A stretch of 64,000 nt of DNA from Todiramphus chloris collaris (Eukaryota > Chordata > Aves > Coraciiformes > Alcedinidae), in assembly GCA_025345505.1 (NCBI GenBank), contig JANVCC010010406.1, positions 10,851,063-10,915,062 on the forward strand, written 5' to 3'. Both the position numbers and the translations under genes were made by a program. Shown piece by piece: positions 48,974 through 61,166 of this stretch (the first letter of the stretch is position 1; each line of letters opens with the position of its first letter). A model generated the notes under the pieces. That model was not told the DNA's origin. It saw only the letters and a list, made by a program, of their open reading frames with translations, and made no database searches.

Positions 48974-50645
48974 TTACAATTAATAACATCTTAAGACACT
49001 TCTACGATTAACTATGTAGATACTTAGGATCAGTAGTTCTTCTGTATCAATGAGTAAATAAATGTCTTTTGCAATCTCCATTAATTTAGGGTATTCATGA
49101 AGTTACAATCGAGTAAATGTGTATGTTTCATGCAGGAAATAATGGAGTTGATGTTGTCCATACAGCAGCAGCACAAAGGGCTCCAGCATCTGCTACTGGG
49201 ACTCCTGTGAGCCTCTCAAAGTAGCATCCACAGTACATCACAGGCTTCAGCCTAGGTTCAGTGAAGGCTGAGCTGATGTGTCACAATGGTTCATCCACAC
49301 GGAAGTGTCCACTAGTGTCTGGGTATGCCATGAAAATAGCTGATAAATGCACTTTCTCCAAGATAATTTAGTCTGAAGAATCTCTTAAGATGCTAATTGG
49401 AAGTTATATGCCTGATATTCAAATATACTGAGAAGAAAGGGATTTGTTGAGTAGGCAAAGTGGGAAGACATGGGCTGAATTAAACAAGAATATGATGCTA
49501 AATAACGTTAAGATGGTGGTCTATGTTAATAAAGAGCAGGTGGGAAGACTTCAGCTTGATATTCTAATGTGAATTTATTTTCCTTCTCTGTTAGTGTCAT
49601 TACCTCATGTTATGTTTATATAAAATACTTCATTATGATGGAAGGTGAGGACGTACAGAACAGAAAAAAATAGCACATGGTAAGGGCTGTTTTCTCTTGA
49701 GGAAATATTTAGAGTCTTCCTTAGAAAGCTTACCAACTGCAAGCTCAGTTACACAGGAATAAATCTTCAGTAACACTTTTGAAATCAATGTAATTATAAT
49801 GGATTTATAGGGGCGCAATCTGCCTTTTACAGATTATTTACCTGATAAATGCTAATGACTCCTTGGAGGTGAAAGTGGATGGAATTTGAGATTCTACCCG
49901 AGAAATACAAAATGTGACTCTAGTGTATAAATCTTCCTTAACTCTTGAATCTTTGCCAGCAGATAAATTCTTTCCAAGGAAATACTAACAAAAAAAATCT
50001 TTTCTGAATTTACTGTGTTAGCAGTAACAATGAAGCAAAACTCCACAGTCTTCCCAAGCTGCACCAGAGACAATTCTTCTAGTATTTTTCCATTTCTTTG
50101 CAGCAGTGATGTGGAGGATTTGAGGCACAAGCATGCACACGCAATTTGCTTACTGCTGTGCTGCAATGCATCTTGGCATTCCTCTGACTCTGCTCAGGGC
50201 TGAAGCAGTCTCAAGCCTCCTGCTTACCTCTGATGTACAAGAGTTGTTAACATTCATTTTATTGTCATTTCCTGCTAATGGCCAGAAACCCATTTTCCTC
50301 AACAGTTAATATGAGGCTGGGGAGGTTTGTGAGATTTCTACAAAGCATACTTCATTCTGCAATGAGTTTTGTGGGCTAGTCTCAAACATTCATGTGTTAA
50401 TGGCTGACACGAATGCCTGATCTTATTTTAGGTGAAGATCTATATCTGTGAGTAAACTAATTGCAGAGTGTCAGGAAGGGTAAGGATAGCACATCCATTC
50501 TCCACATTCCTTTCTAGAACAAAATTCAGAAATTACTCTCTCCATTTGAACTGCATAATAGAAAACAGAACTGTATGTTTACCAATTAGTGTAATGAATG
50601 CACATTTTGGTTTTCTAATTGGTTACCTCTAAAAACAGTTTAGGG

Positions 50646-50663
50646 AAAAAAAAAAAAAAAAAA
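50646..50663. repeat. poly-A run, 18 bases
   Basis: Eighteen consecutive A, followed by 'gagaag'. No element is attached. Confidence 0.9.
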
Positions 50664-50902
50664 GAGAAGCCGTCTATATTAAAGAAGAGGAAATAATAAT
50701 ACTCCAGAGAAAGGAAATGCAAAAAGCAGAGTCTGTTTTATCTCCTGTAGTCTCAAACCACCAGGCCCTTACAAAAATAAAAAATCCTGCAAGATTAATT
50801 TTTGGCATGAAATAAATCTTGCCTAACCATTTTTCAGCTTCATGGTAACAAAACAAACAACTATCTTCATCTCTTAAACACTTCCTTTCCTTCACACTCA
50901 CA

Positions 50903-50967
50903 GCCAACCAACCAAACCAAACCAGACCAAACCAAACCAAACCAAACCAAACCAAACCAAACCAAAA
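50903..50967. repeat. (CCAAA)n microsatellite
   Basis: About twelve CCAAA units with an ACC variant at the left and one G interruption (ccaga). On the minus strand the array reads as TTTGG and gives open frames with a repeating VWFGL pentapeptide, which are artefacts of a 5-base period. Confidence 0.95.
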
Positions 50968-53900
50968 ACACAGAAAATCCCAGAATCAATCAACACAATA
51001 CACAAACAATAACAACAACCAAAAAAACCAAACAAGGGAGGGAGAGCACAAGCTCTTCCTGAAGGCATATTAACCCACCACTGATTTGACAGGCAGATTT
51101 TTTTCAAGAGCCCCCTCTGTGCATGATGGCATCCTTATCTTGGTTAATGACCTGCTGATAGCCTCTGGTACAGCCCTGGACACCCACTGAGTGAGAAAAA
51201 CTTGTGTTCAACCATCAGCCAAAATAGCCCTTAGCCTGCAGCCACCAAAGTTGCTCTGTGCTTCACCCTCCACAACAGGGTGCTTGAGATCAGGATTTAG
51301 ATGAACCCTGTGATGTTCCCACTGAGGCTTAGAGGGGATTTGCTTCCAATTTCTGTTAATTTAGAAGTCTGAAATGCTGGCTCCGGATTTTAAGAAAAAA
51401 TACCGACCAAGAACTATTGCTCCTTGCCATCTCCAAAGACATTAAAAGGATGGTGCACTGTCTATTCCTTGCATTTTCCTTTGAGCCTAATATTTTGAAG
51501 TTTTTCTTCAGTGAGGGTTATAAGTCCATTTTAAATGTGAAAACAGTTGTTGGGGTAATGATGGGACCTTAGAAGCAGCAATGGTAAAATCATTAGGTTT
51601 GTTAGCTAGCAATTAATTAACATCTTCAAAAAATACTCTTTAAGTACTGTCTTCACTGGGCAAGGTTCCTGATGTAGAACCTGTCAGCACGTTTTTTTTT
51701 AAATAGTTTTTCCATCTTAGCAAATACACCTGTGTAGATGCAGATAAAACTGTCATAAAATATTACTTTGTTATTCTGTAAGATGCTTATATTTGTTGTT
51801 TGTCAATCACACCAGTAATATGCATATGTCCATAACAGTACAGAAATTGTCTACATGATAAGCGTTCAGGAATCACCGATACACAGGGAGTTTGGATCTC
51901 TGCTTAATTATTATTAATGTAATAAATAACAATTACGGGAATATTTACATATACTTCTGCTTCTTTTGCCACCTTCATGGATTCTTTTGGATAGAGCTGT
52001 CCTGTATTGATGACTGAAGAAAAGTTTTTAAGTATCATTGAATTGCTTTAATGCTACTGTTGATTTCTCCAAAAACTCTGGTCTTTCTCTTAGAATTCTC
52101 ATCTCTTAAGGGCTTTCATGTACCTGTTTTCAATGCATTCAAGATTATCCATTCAAGTTTCTTAAAAAAATCTACAGATACTATTCAGACCTCATTGCCA
52201 AGGTGCAATAAAGGGCTACAATATGGCACTTGACAGCTTTGTGCCAAAGCCTGAATTACTTTTGCTGTTACCTCAAACTCATTAGTGACACTGGCAGTCA
52301 GAGTCCACATTTTACCTGTAAGCGGAGAGGCTTGGCATATCTGTGATCAAAGTCTGGAAGGTTTATAAAATGATCAGGATTTTGCCTGCAATCCACAAAT
52401 CTCACCCAGGCTTACTCAATTCATAAAACATACATTTGTAGCTGAAAAAAAACAATCTCTGTATTCTCCGGGAAGTATTTATCAGGCCTAGCTTGGCAAT
52501 AGCACTATATGGTTTATGATTAGTTTCAGCTAACAGTGGTACCCCATAAATAAAGTAATTTTTTTTTACAGTCGTGGCTTCAGGCCAAAGCTTCCTTCAT
52601 TCTTTCACCATATTTATATTCAGTTTTGTTAGTGGCCATGATGCATTAGCCACTTGTCTCCAGCTTCAACTGTGTTATTGAAACAGTATTGTTCCAATAC
52701 TCTTCTGAGATGTACCCCTGAACAAGTTATTTTTGTGCTTATTTTCATAGTATTTCAGGACTGGGGCCTCTTTAATTAAATCCTTCAGTTTCTCAGGCGC
52801 TCCCTTAAAGGTTGCATCTGTTGTTCTTTGAAAGTTTTTGAGCAGTCATGTTCTAAGGCTGCTAGTTCAGACAACTACGTTAGTCATAAATTTTTCTGTG
52901 TAAAGCACAGTTCATCACATCCCTTCTTTCTTCATTCAAGCAATTACACACTGATAGCCATAGAACTATTATTGCTGGGTTCCCTTCTTTCCCATGCACA
53001 ACTTTGCATGACACCCTCTTATCATCTGCATTTGTTTAGCTTCAGCCCTCCAGTACCAAATCTTTCCAAAGCTGCCGAATGCCTATGACCATGGTCATCT
53101 GTTGTCTTATCAAAAGTGCCCTGAGAGCTTGGATTTGCATTATTAGTCCTATTCCTGATCACCATCTACTCTCTTTTTGGGGATGCAGCCCTGAAATCTA
53201 AGGAAATCTAGCCCTGAAATGTAGCTCTGCATGTAGGGATGCAGCCCTAGATTTGCAAAATTGGCACCGTGACCTGAAGTTCTTTTGTGCTTTTTTGACC
53301 CCAAGCAATTTCTGTGCTTCTGTTTAGAAACAACTTGTTTCTCTATTTCACTCCAGTAACTCTGAGTTTCTGGACTTTAGTTTCATAGTTGCCTTTTTCT
53401 GCTTGAAATCAACATGATGTGGTCTGGCCACCACTGTTACCACCAACAAAGACATTGGCTGTCTGCTTTCCTCTCATCTGCCACCCGTCACCTGCAGATC
53501 TGTGCACCAAGGTGGAGATTTGTGTGCTTTCTGGTATGCTTCCCAGGATCTGTTGGTTACCACAGCTCATATGTGGTGCGATGATTTGTTAAGCTTTGTT
53601 AAGCTAATGAAGTGACCAAACACACAAAATGAGAAGTCCATGGCTTGAAACAGCTTTGTATTCACCTTGATCTCTGGTAGGTCTTTCACCATCTCTATCT
53701 TCTTCCCAGAGTTTCTTTATTTGCTCAGCTTCTAGGACTGTGCTTCATTCATTGTTCATGTGGGGCTTGACAGAGGGATTCCTAGTAAAAAATGAGATTT
53801 CAATTCTTTGACACTGGCCTCTGCATAACAGTAATCTAACAAGCTCTTCTGAGAACATTTCAAGAACATATATGTTAGAGACGTTTAGCTACATAGCTTC

Positions 53901-54874
53901 ACTGTGTAACTACCTCATCAGAGTGGTACCTCATCTTAGGACTCTAATAATGTTCATATTAGTGGTTCACTTGTTGGTAGTTGTGGTTTCATAACATTCA
54001 AATGGATATATATTTACTTACTTGCAGACCTGATCTCTGTCTTTCTTTTTCTTTTCTGAGCACAGTAAGTCCTGGACTGAACTGCATTCCTAGTATAGAG
54101 AAATGCAAACAGAATTCGTAAAACTGTTTTCTCTTAGCTGAAGAAATGTCCTTGGTAGTGGAGTATACTTGTTCTATGAGATCAGAACATTGTAGGTCTG
54201 GGAGGGTTTTTGTTAGTTAATGGCAAGGGAGTCTAACTCTGTATTAATAATAAGCCTTTTCAGGCAAAGTTCTACAAATGTTATCAGTTTTAAACTGTGC
54301 TCTCTGATTACAGGTAGAATACCTCCTGCAAAGAAATTCATTTCAGTACCTTTAATTCAGGCAGGCAGTCCTGCACATTGTCATCTCCATGACAAGCCAG
54401 TAGGACCTGGACATGCACCCCTTGATCCTCTCACTGATGAGCCAAATGTAATTACTTTACAGTGAAGTACCTATATCCCCATGACCAACAGGACACTAGG
54501 AAAATGTTAGCAGATCTTCCCACTAGACCACACAAGAGCCCTGGTATTGGCATCTAATCCCCAGCATCAGAAAGTCTGAACATCCAGTTTTGACAGAGCT
54601 GATTGTGAAACACTGAACAACTGGAAGTCATTAACTTCCCTTCCGAACAAAAAATCAGCTTTGTTGTGTCTATGTGCCTTCAAGTTCTCACTCTAAACAG
54701 TGTTCATAGTCTTAAGATGTGTTGCAGAAAATAGTTTATTCCAAGTAAATACAGGAAATTCCTTTTTGGTATTCCAATATGTCTTGGACAAACCCACTGC
54801 TGCTGTGGCTAGAGATATTTGTACTCAGATCAGTGATCTAATAACTTCCTGACATTAAAGAATAACAAAATACA

Positions 54875-54947
54875 GTTGTTTTGGTTTTGTGTTTTTGTTT
54901 TGTTTGGTTTGGTTGTTGTTGGGTTTTTTGGTTTTTTGTTTTTTTTC
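54875..54947. repeat. T/G-rich low-complexity tract
   Basis: About 70 bases made almost only of T and G in irregular TTTTG, TTTGG and TTG units. It resembles a decayed (TTTTG)n repeat. Confidence 0.85.
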
Positions 54948-55396
54948 TGAAACAAGATGAGCTGAGTTACATTGAAAGCCCACACAACTGTCCCTGCTCA
55001 AAACAAAGGAACCTGCCACACATATGTGGGCATTGTGGCTTTGATAGGTATTTTACTGAAAGACAGGATTAGGGAGTCTGCTTATCAGAGTAAAAGTATC
55101 AGAAGAAACAGCTGGAATAGGCCTGGGCTGCTTCCAATTGGCCTACTATGCTGTTGGACCATAAACAAATGTAATAGGAATAAGACTTTTTTTTCCAGTG
55201 TGTACTGGAAACCCAGGTTGCAGTCAAACACCCACAGGGTTGAGAGGGTGAACTTTGGTTGATGCTGACCACAATTGTCTCCAGCTGCTCTGACTCTTGA
55301 CAACGACCACATGTCTGACTGAGGAGGAGAGGAAGAGGATGTCAAGACGAGTGTCATTCTGCTGTACACAGGAATTTAAATGCATTCAAATGCATT

Positions 55397-55413
55397 GGGG
55401 GGGGGGGGGGGGG
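55397..55413. repeat. homopolymer of 17 G
   Basis: Seventeen consecutive G on the plus strand, the longest G run seen here. Such runs can form G-quadruplexes and are error-prone in sequencing, so the length is uncertain. Confidence 0.9.
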
Positions 55414-55946
55414 CATTTTTTGATAGTTTGTGTCTACCTTACTACTTTTTTGTTGGATGGTTTCAGCTTTTCCAGCTCAAATCTTATTTTGAACTGTTAT
55501 AAATTAGAAGCAGTAACCTGGAGGTTAATGGAGCTACACAAACATACGATCCCAACATAAAAATGGATCAGGCTCTTTTAAGCAGTATACTTTAGGCTAG
55601 GGACCTCACCTTACCATGAACTCAGATGGTGAAATACTGGCATGTTGGTCTGTTTAGAAATTGAAAGGTCTTTTTATAAACCACCTCTGTTGTATATGAG
55701 GACTTCATTATGTATCAACCTGAGTTTAATTTTTATGTTTGGAGTGGCTTGCATTAGTATTCCTCAGTACACATCCAGTTTAGATTTAATAAGATAGTGC
55801 CTGTCCATTAATAAAATAGCAATAATTAAAAACATATTTCTTGCCATTCAAATTCTATTCAATCAATATATTTGCCTCTTAAAGCATGTTTTTAATGATA
55901 GCTGGAATTACTTTTAAGCAGGAAAACTGTTTTTAATAAATGAAAA

Positions 55947-55992
55947 TTAATGATTCATTTGTAAACTTATTAATGATACATTTGTAAACTTA
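55947..55992. repeat. 23-base tandem duplication
   Basis: Two adjacent 23-base units (55947-55969 and 55970-55992) are identical except for one T/A difference, indicating a recent slippage-type duplication in AT-rich DNA. Confidence 0.92.
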
Positions 55993-58598
55993 AATTTTAT
56001 AAAAGAAAAGGAACTAAACAAACTCCACATAGTTTGAGCACAAGCAACAAATGACAAGCAGAATAAATAAAAAATGCAAAGTAGGAAAAAACAATTTATC
56101 AAGTTAAAGGTGGACTTTTAAAAATATCTCTATTTTCTTCTATTTCACTGTGTAAGATTAATTTCTCTTGCACATAGCCCAGTTAGAGTTCTAAAACAGA
56201 GGGGTTTCTCCTCATTTCAAAGGTACTTTTATTCCCAGCCCACAGAAAGGAGAGGCTGAAACTTTTTGCTCTACACTTGGTGCTGTGCTCTGACTGTGCA
56301 TTGGGCATACACAAAGCCGAATGTGCAGGACATTCCCCTCTTTGGCCATCCATCCCACATCCTTGATGGAGCTTGGGAATTGTCTGTGGGTCACGTTCTC
56401 AACCTGCTGCCATTGTCCATGGGGCATAACACCCCACCGCAGGTTTCAAGCCATATCAAAAACAGAGCAGGGGAGTATGGAGGCAGATCATTGGAAATTT
56501 GATTCATGAAGAAAGATGCTACTAAGATACATAACTTTTGGAGATAATTCCAGTTTGGTCCAGCTATGGAAATTCTCTGAAATGTGTGGAGTCTAATCAC
56601 TAGCCCAGTTTATCAAGGGTCAGGAAGCCAAAAACCATGGACAGAAATAGTGCATAGCCTCTTCCCTCCCTGCATAATAAACGTTTTTCTGTTCCCAGCA
56701 GAGTGTACCCATAACTGAAGATCAAGACTTTGTCTTGAAGATATTTTGAAACTAATTAGAAATGATGACTGTCAAGGAAAATACTTTCAAGGAGGTTTTG
56801 TTTGGGGATGAGGGCATCAAAGGATAGATGAAAGAGGCTTTTATTTATAAACCACTTTTATTCTTTAACCCACTGGGGGCTGTCATAATATAAAAGACAA
56901 CCCTTTCTTTGACCTTTCTGTGCAGCTTTATAAAAAATAAGCATGAGACAAGTTTATAAAAGCATTACTTGAATTCTAGAAATAAAAAAGTCATTGTACG
57001 CAGCACCATAAAGCTACAAGCATGATTAGCATCATGTGCAAAATGTGAAAATAACTTGATGATTAGTTTGTCTTAAAACTATTAAGAGGTTCATTATATT
57101 GTAATCTGCTCACAGAAAGAATATAAAATATGTTAAAAAAAATCTCTTTTGCCCAAGATATGTTTTAATGCAAGCTAGTTTCTTTTCCAGTGCTAAGTAT
57201 CCAAGCTTTTTCTGACTCTCCTAAAATACCCATATTTGTACTTTTACTGATAGAATATGACCCTGTCTCACTCACAAGACATGCTTTTTGTATTGTTTCT
57301 CTAAACCATATGCTTTGGATTTTCATTAATACTTAGAGTAGCATCACCAGTATAATTAAAATATAATTCAAAAGATATTTTCAGTCCTTTAACATTTCTT
57401 GACTATGCACAGTTGCTAAATCCCACTCTGAACTGAAAGAACCTTTCTTCTAGTGTATGTCTGATATGCAGATTTAAATTAATCTCTTGCTAGGCACCAG
57501 TAGTTATATTCACAGAGACTGCTACTTTAATTGTCTGTGTCCAAAACTTTGATCCTTCAGCCTCCTGTTCAGCTGCTGCCTGACTTGAGGAGAAGCCAAA
57601 TTCCCTCTGCTCTTTTGTGTCTCCCAGTAAAATCTCCAGAGACCTTACATGTTTGCCACACAATGGGTATATATACAGTCACTCCTGTAGGGTAGCTCAG
57701 AAGGTGTCTTGCTCTTGCCCTGCCTGCAAGCCGTCTTCCCTGCTTTGGTCAGTGTCTGAAACTTGCTTACTAAACTGACTCTTACACAAAATAATCATGC
57801 CACGCTGCTTATACAGAACAGAAAATGCAGCTGAGAGTGGGAGAGAGAAACCAGGGTTTGTATAACTAATTTACATAGACAGAGTAGGATTTCAGCTGAG
57901 TTCCTCAGACCAAGAACATCAAGTGACCAGGAAAGCTGGCAGCAGGAGTGGCATTCCAGCCAAGTCTTTTCTTGTGTTTGTCTGCTGAAAAGAACCAGTC
58001 TGGTCTGGGCTCCAGCCACAGCTCTCAGCTCTGAATCCAAATGGAAGGGATCAGGTACCGACTGGTTTTGAGGCATTGGTGTCAGGCTCTGTTCCTCACC
58101 TTGCTATTTCCTGTTTAGCTTAGGTGCTCCCTGACCTCTGAGGCTGTCCCCTTATGCATTTCTTTATGTGGAGGTCAGGCTTCTAGTTGAAGACTGAGAA
58201 GTCTGCAAATGGTAAGTGACTTAGGAATAGACACCAACCTGCAGAAACCAGGCTCCTTTCATAGGTATAGTATTATGTCTTGCTTGGGCTGTTGTAATTA
58301 TATCTCTCTGTTTTGTTAACTTGTGCTCCTCTGCCTGAAATTCCCCATCATGATTATCAGCTAGGCTATATTCTGTTTAAAGGCAGAAGCCTGTCTCCCA
58401 ATAGTCAAGCATCTCCTCCTGACTGACTGAAGTTAAGATGTTCAAGCCTGGATGAACAATTGATGAAATCAGCCATTTATGCTTCAGTCTTGAAAACAGC
58501 ATTTATGCCAATTATGCCTTGAGTTCAATGGGGTGTCTTGACTGTGTAAAATAAAGACAGGAAAGTATGCATGCATTTCATAACTTGGAGAACTGAGG

Positions 58599-58979
58599 TC
58601 AGCTGCTCCATCTTAGCTTTTCTGGGCACTTTCTCCATTTTGGAGGGGGAAGTGGAAATGCATGGTAGACAACTGTCTTCCTACATTTCTTCCAGACTAC
58701 TGAGAAAACATTCATGCAGACTTGCTCCCTGAGATTTGTGGCCCAATTTGCAGATTTATACATTCGGACAAAATCTGAAGAAATTTGTATCTTGCCTGCT
58801 TCTCTGAGCTGGACAAAAATTTCTGAGATCAGTATGTCTCCAGGATATAAGCGAGGCTCACCATACCACACTGAATTAATCTCACAGAATTGAACTGAAA
58901 TTGCATTTAGGGTGTATCCTGGGATGTGTTTGTTAGCAAGGGCACACATGAATGAACAGTTTTGTACTGACAGGTCCAT
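58599..58979 (-). other. unrecognised 126-codon open frame
   Basis: The frame begins with ATG at 58979 and runs to a stop at 58599. The predicted product has a balanced composition with no low-complexity stretch, a proline-rich PLPPP segment near the C-terminus and no domain I recognise. The start context is weak. It may be chance or a fragment of an old pseudogene. I see no paired exon, splice site or promoter to support a gene. Confidence 0.15.
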
Positions 58980-59076
58980 TTATTGAAGACCTGAGTTAGT
59001 GAGGGATTATGTGACAGGCATGGCTCACTTGGTATTTCTGAGCTTATCTCTGACCAGAAGAGGTGCATGAAAAACC

Positions 59077-59222
59077 AGGGAAGGAAGGGAAAGGAAAGGA
59101 AAGGAAAGGAAAGGAAAGGAAAGGAAAGGAAAGGNNNNNNNNNNAAGGAAAGGAAAGGAAAGGAAAGGAAAGGAAAGGAAAGGAAAGGAAAAGGAAAAGG
59201 AAAAGGAAAAGGAAAGGAAGGA
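59077..59222. repeat. (AAAGG)n microsatellite with AAAAGG variant block and assembly gap
   Basis: A pentanucleotide array of AAAGG (plus strand) occupies both sides of ten N. On the right it changes to a hexanucleotide block of AAAAGG at about 59185-59215. The N run shows that the assembly did not resolve the array, so its true length is unknown. The lysine/glutamate/glycine-rich frame across it is an artefact. Confidence 0.96.
59135..59144. other. assembly gap, 10 N
   Basis: Ten undetermined bases inside the AAAGG array. The number is probably a placeholder rather than a measured size. Confidence 0.98.
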
Positions 59223-60408
59223 ACTTAGTCCAAATAGGATTCTGGAATCACCTTATTTCAGGGACATATGTTTCTTCTTAAGCTTGAACTCTCCTTAATA
59301 CCAGCGCTTCAGATCTGAAGACGATTTGTGCTGATATCAACAGGAAATACTGTTATCATGCCAATGAATGTATCATGACTGAAATTTAACCTGATGTCTG
59401 CTCAGCAGTGTGTGATTTTCCTTTAGGTAGCATATACTTAGAATTAAAGTCTTTCTGCTTCAAGATAAAGTTCAGACAAAATTTCCACTGAAATCAATGC
59501 TATTTACCTGAACAAGAGCTATAAGACTGGGCCAACATGACACACAGATCTAAGGTATAATTTAATATAACTGGAACAGAGGAATATAATCAATGTCAAA
59601 CAAGACTAAAAATTATGTCACTGTTCTGTGTTGATTTCCATCTTACATTTTACAACAGTCAAAGTGAACTAGTTCTACCATCCCTCCAAGCCTCACTCAG
59701 CAACCAGAGACAAAAATGCTATATATCAGCATTCACAAGGACAGGTATTGCACTGGAAAACTCAGATAGCCCATGGGACTGAACTAGAATTAGTTCTTGT
59801 AAGTATGATCAAACAGTATTTTTCTGTAAATTTCATGCTGGTACCTTTATTCCATTTTGAATACATCTTTTATTCTGTCTTGCAATAAACAGGTTTGTAC
59901 ATTTTATGTTGGAAAAAAAAGAATCCATAGATTTTTTTACAGTGAATGGCTCAGTTATGAGTTAAGTGGTTGTAATGCATAGTAAGGGCAAAATCTTCCA
60001 CTCACTTTAAATTCCATTGAGAATGAACAATCCTATAAAAGGGATGGTGGCTCAGAATCTGTGATTTTTTTTTTCCTCAGCTGTATCTGCTGGCTTGTTA
60101 GAAATTATTACCTCTTCCCAAGGGTTTTTCATGACAATGATATATAACAGGCACTGGACAGGTGTCACAGTGCTTTGCAAGAGAGTGTGGAATGGATGTC
60201 CACCAAGTCAGTGAGGGGAAAAGGAAGGCCTCCTGTAGGCAGGGTCCTTCCATGCTGTGGCTGTCCCCAACCTACACCAGTACTGCTCTAAACCAGGTGT
60301 TACTTCAGATGGTGGTCTCCTTACTAACTGATCAGAAGAAGACCCTTCTTGGTGGAACCCAGTGAAAGGGTAAGAGCAACAGCCTAACTGTATTTCAGTT
60401 AGCCTAAA
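59223..60408. other. single-copy-like noncoding stretch
   Basis: No gene or element recognised. The small open frame at 60162-60365 has no known domain. Confidence 0.55.
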
Positions 60409-60652
60409 TGAAATACAGAAAGTTCCACTTCAGTGTAAGGAAAAAAAGCCTTTCTCTAACAGTGAGAGTGTTCAAACACTGGAACAGGTTATCCAGAGTG
60501 ATTGTAGAGTCTCTGTCCTTAGAGACAGTCAAAAAACAACTGGACATGGCCATGGGCATCCTGCTTTACTTGACCCTCCTTTGAGCAGCAGGGTTGCATG
60601 AGATGATCTCCAGAGGTCTTTGCCAACCTCAATGATTCTGTGGTTCATAACC
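60409..60652 (+). mobile_element. CR1 LINE 3' end (5' truncated), diverged
   Basis: The plus-strand CR1 tail runs from 'gaaatacagaaagttccac' through 'tttctctaacagtgagagtg' (about 60451-60470), 'cactggaacaggttatccagag' (about 60477-60498) and 'gagatgatctccagaggtctttgccaacctc' (about 60600-60630). It ends in 'aatgattctgtggtt' near 60652. It carries a noticeable number of substitutions and has no open frame. It belongs to a subfamily whose 3' UTR resembles the copy at 39922 rather than the younger copies. Confidence 0.9.
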
Positions 60653-61166
60653 TGTCCCAGGCACTTACAAGTTCTTATTATTAGTGGCTGTGCATCTGAA
60701 GCAGTTTGTTTCAAGTTTTGCTTCCAAGGAAACTGCACATTTAGGAGAGAGGCATTTCATACAACTACTAGGTCCACATCCGATTTCAGGATAGTTAGAA
60801 CCCAGCACTGACTCTTTAGTAATTAGGAGCACTTTAATCTATTAACTTTGCTTAGATGAAAACAAACATAAATGGACGATTTCAGTTTTGTCATACACTC
60901 CAAGATGTATACACAGAATTTAGTCTGTGGTTAAGCTTGCAGATCTCCCAGGTCTGTTGGAACGTGCATTGTCGCCCCAGCCAGGCTACCTCCATCTTCC
61001 TGGTGTAAACAACTAGGTTTCCCAATAGTTTCCAAACAAATTTTCTTCCTGTTTAGATACATCCACCAAGCAGCTGTGGATTGTATTAATTTTTGATGGT
61101 GGACCTAAATAGTTCTGACTTGGAAGGGAACCAAATAGAATTCAACAAAGTGCTGGGTGTCCTACT
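60653..61166. other. spacer between two CR1 copies
   Basis: About 500 bases with no recognised gene or element between the plus-strand CR1 tail and the minus-strand CR1. Confidence 0.6.

Larger units (their letters stand above)
48974..59076. other. long single-copy-like noncoding stretch
   Basis: About 10 kb with no recognised gene or transposable element. It contains poly-A at 50646-50663, a CCAAA microsatellite at 50903-50967, a T/G tract at 54875-54947, a 17-G homopolymer at 55397-55413 and a perfect-length tandem duplication at 55947-55992. A 126-codon ATG-initiated open frame on the minus strand (58599-58979) is listed as a weak candidate. Other frames are shorter and unrecognised. Confidence 0.55.

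Noticed and set aside
50674-51107. Minus-strand frames with VWFGL repeats
   Set aside because: Produced by the CCAAA microsatellite and no domain is present.
59063-59281. Plus-strand frame rich in K, E, G and R
   Set aside because: Runs through the AAAGG array and the N gap. It is an artefact of the repeat.
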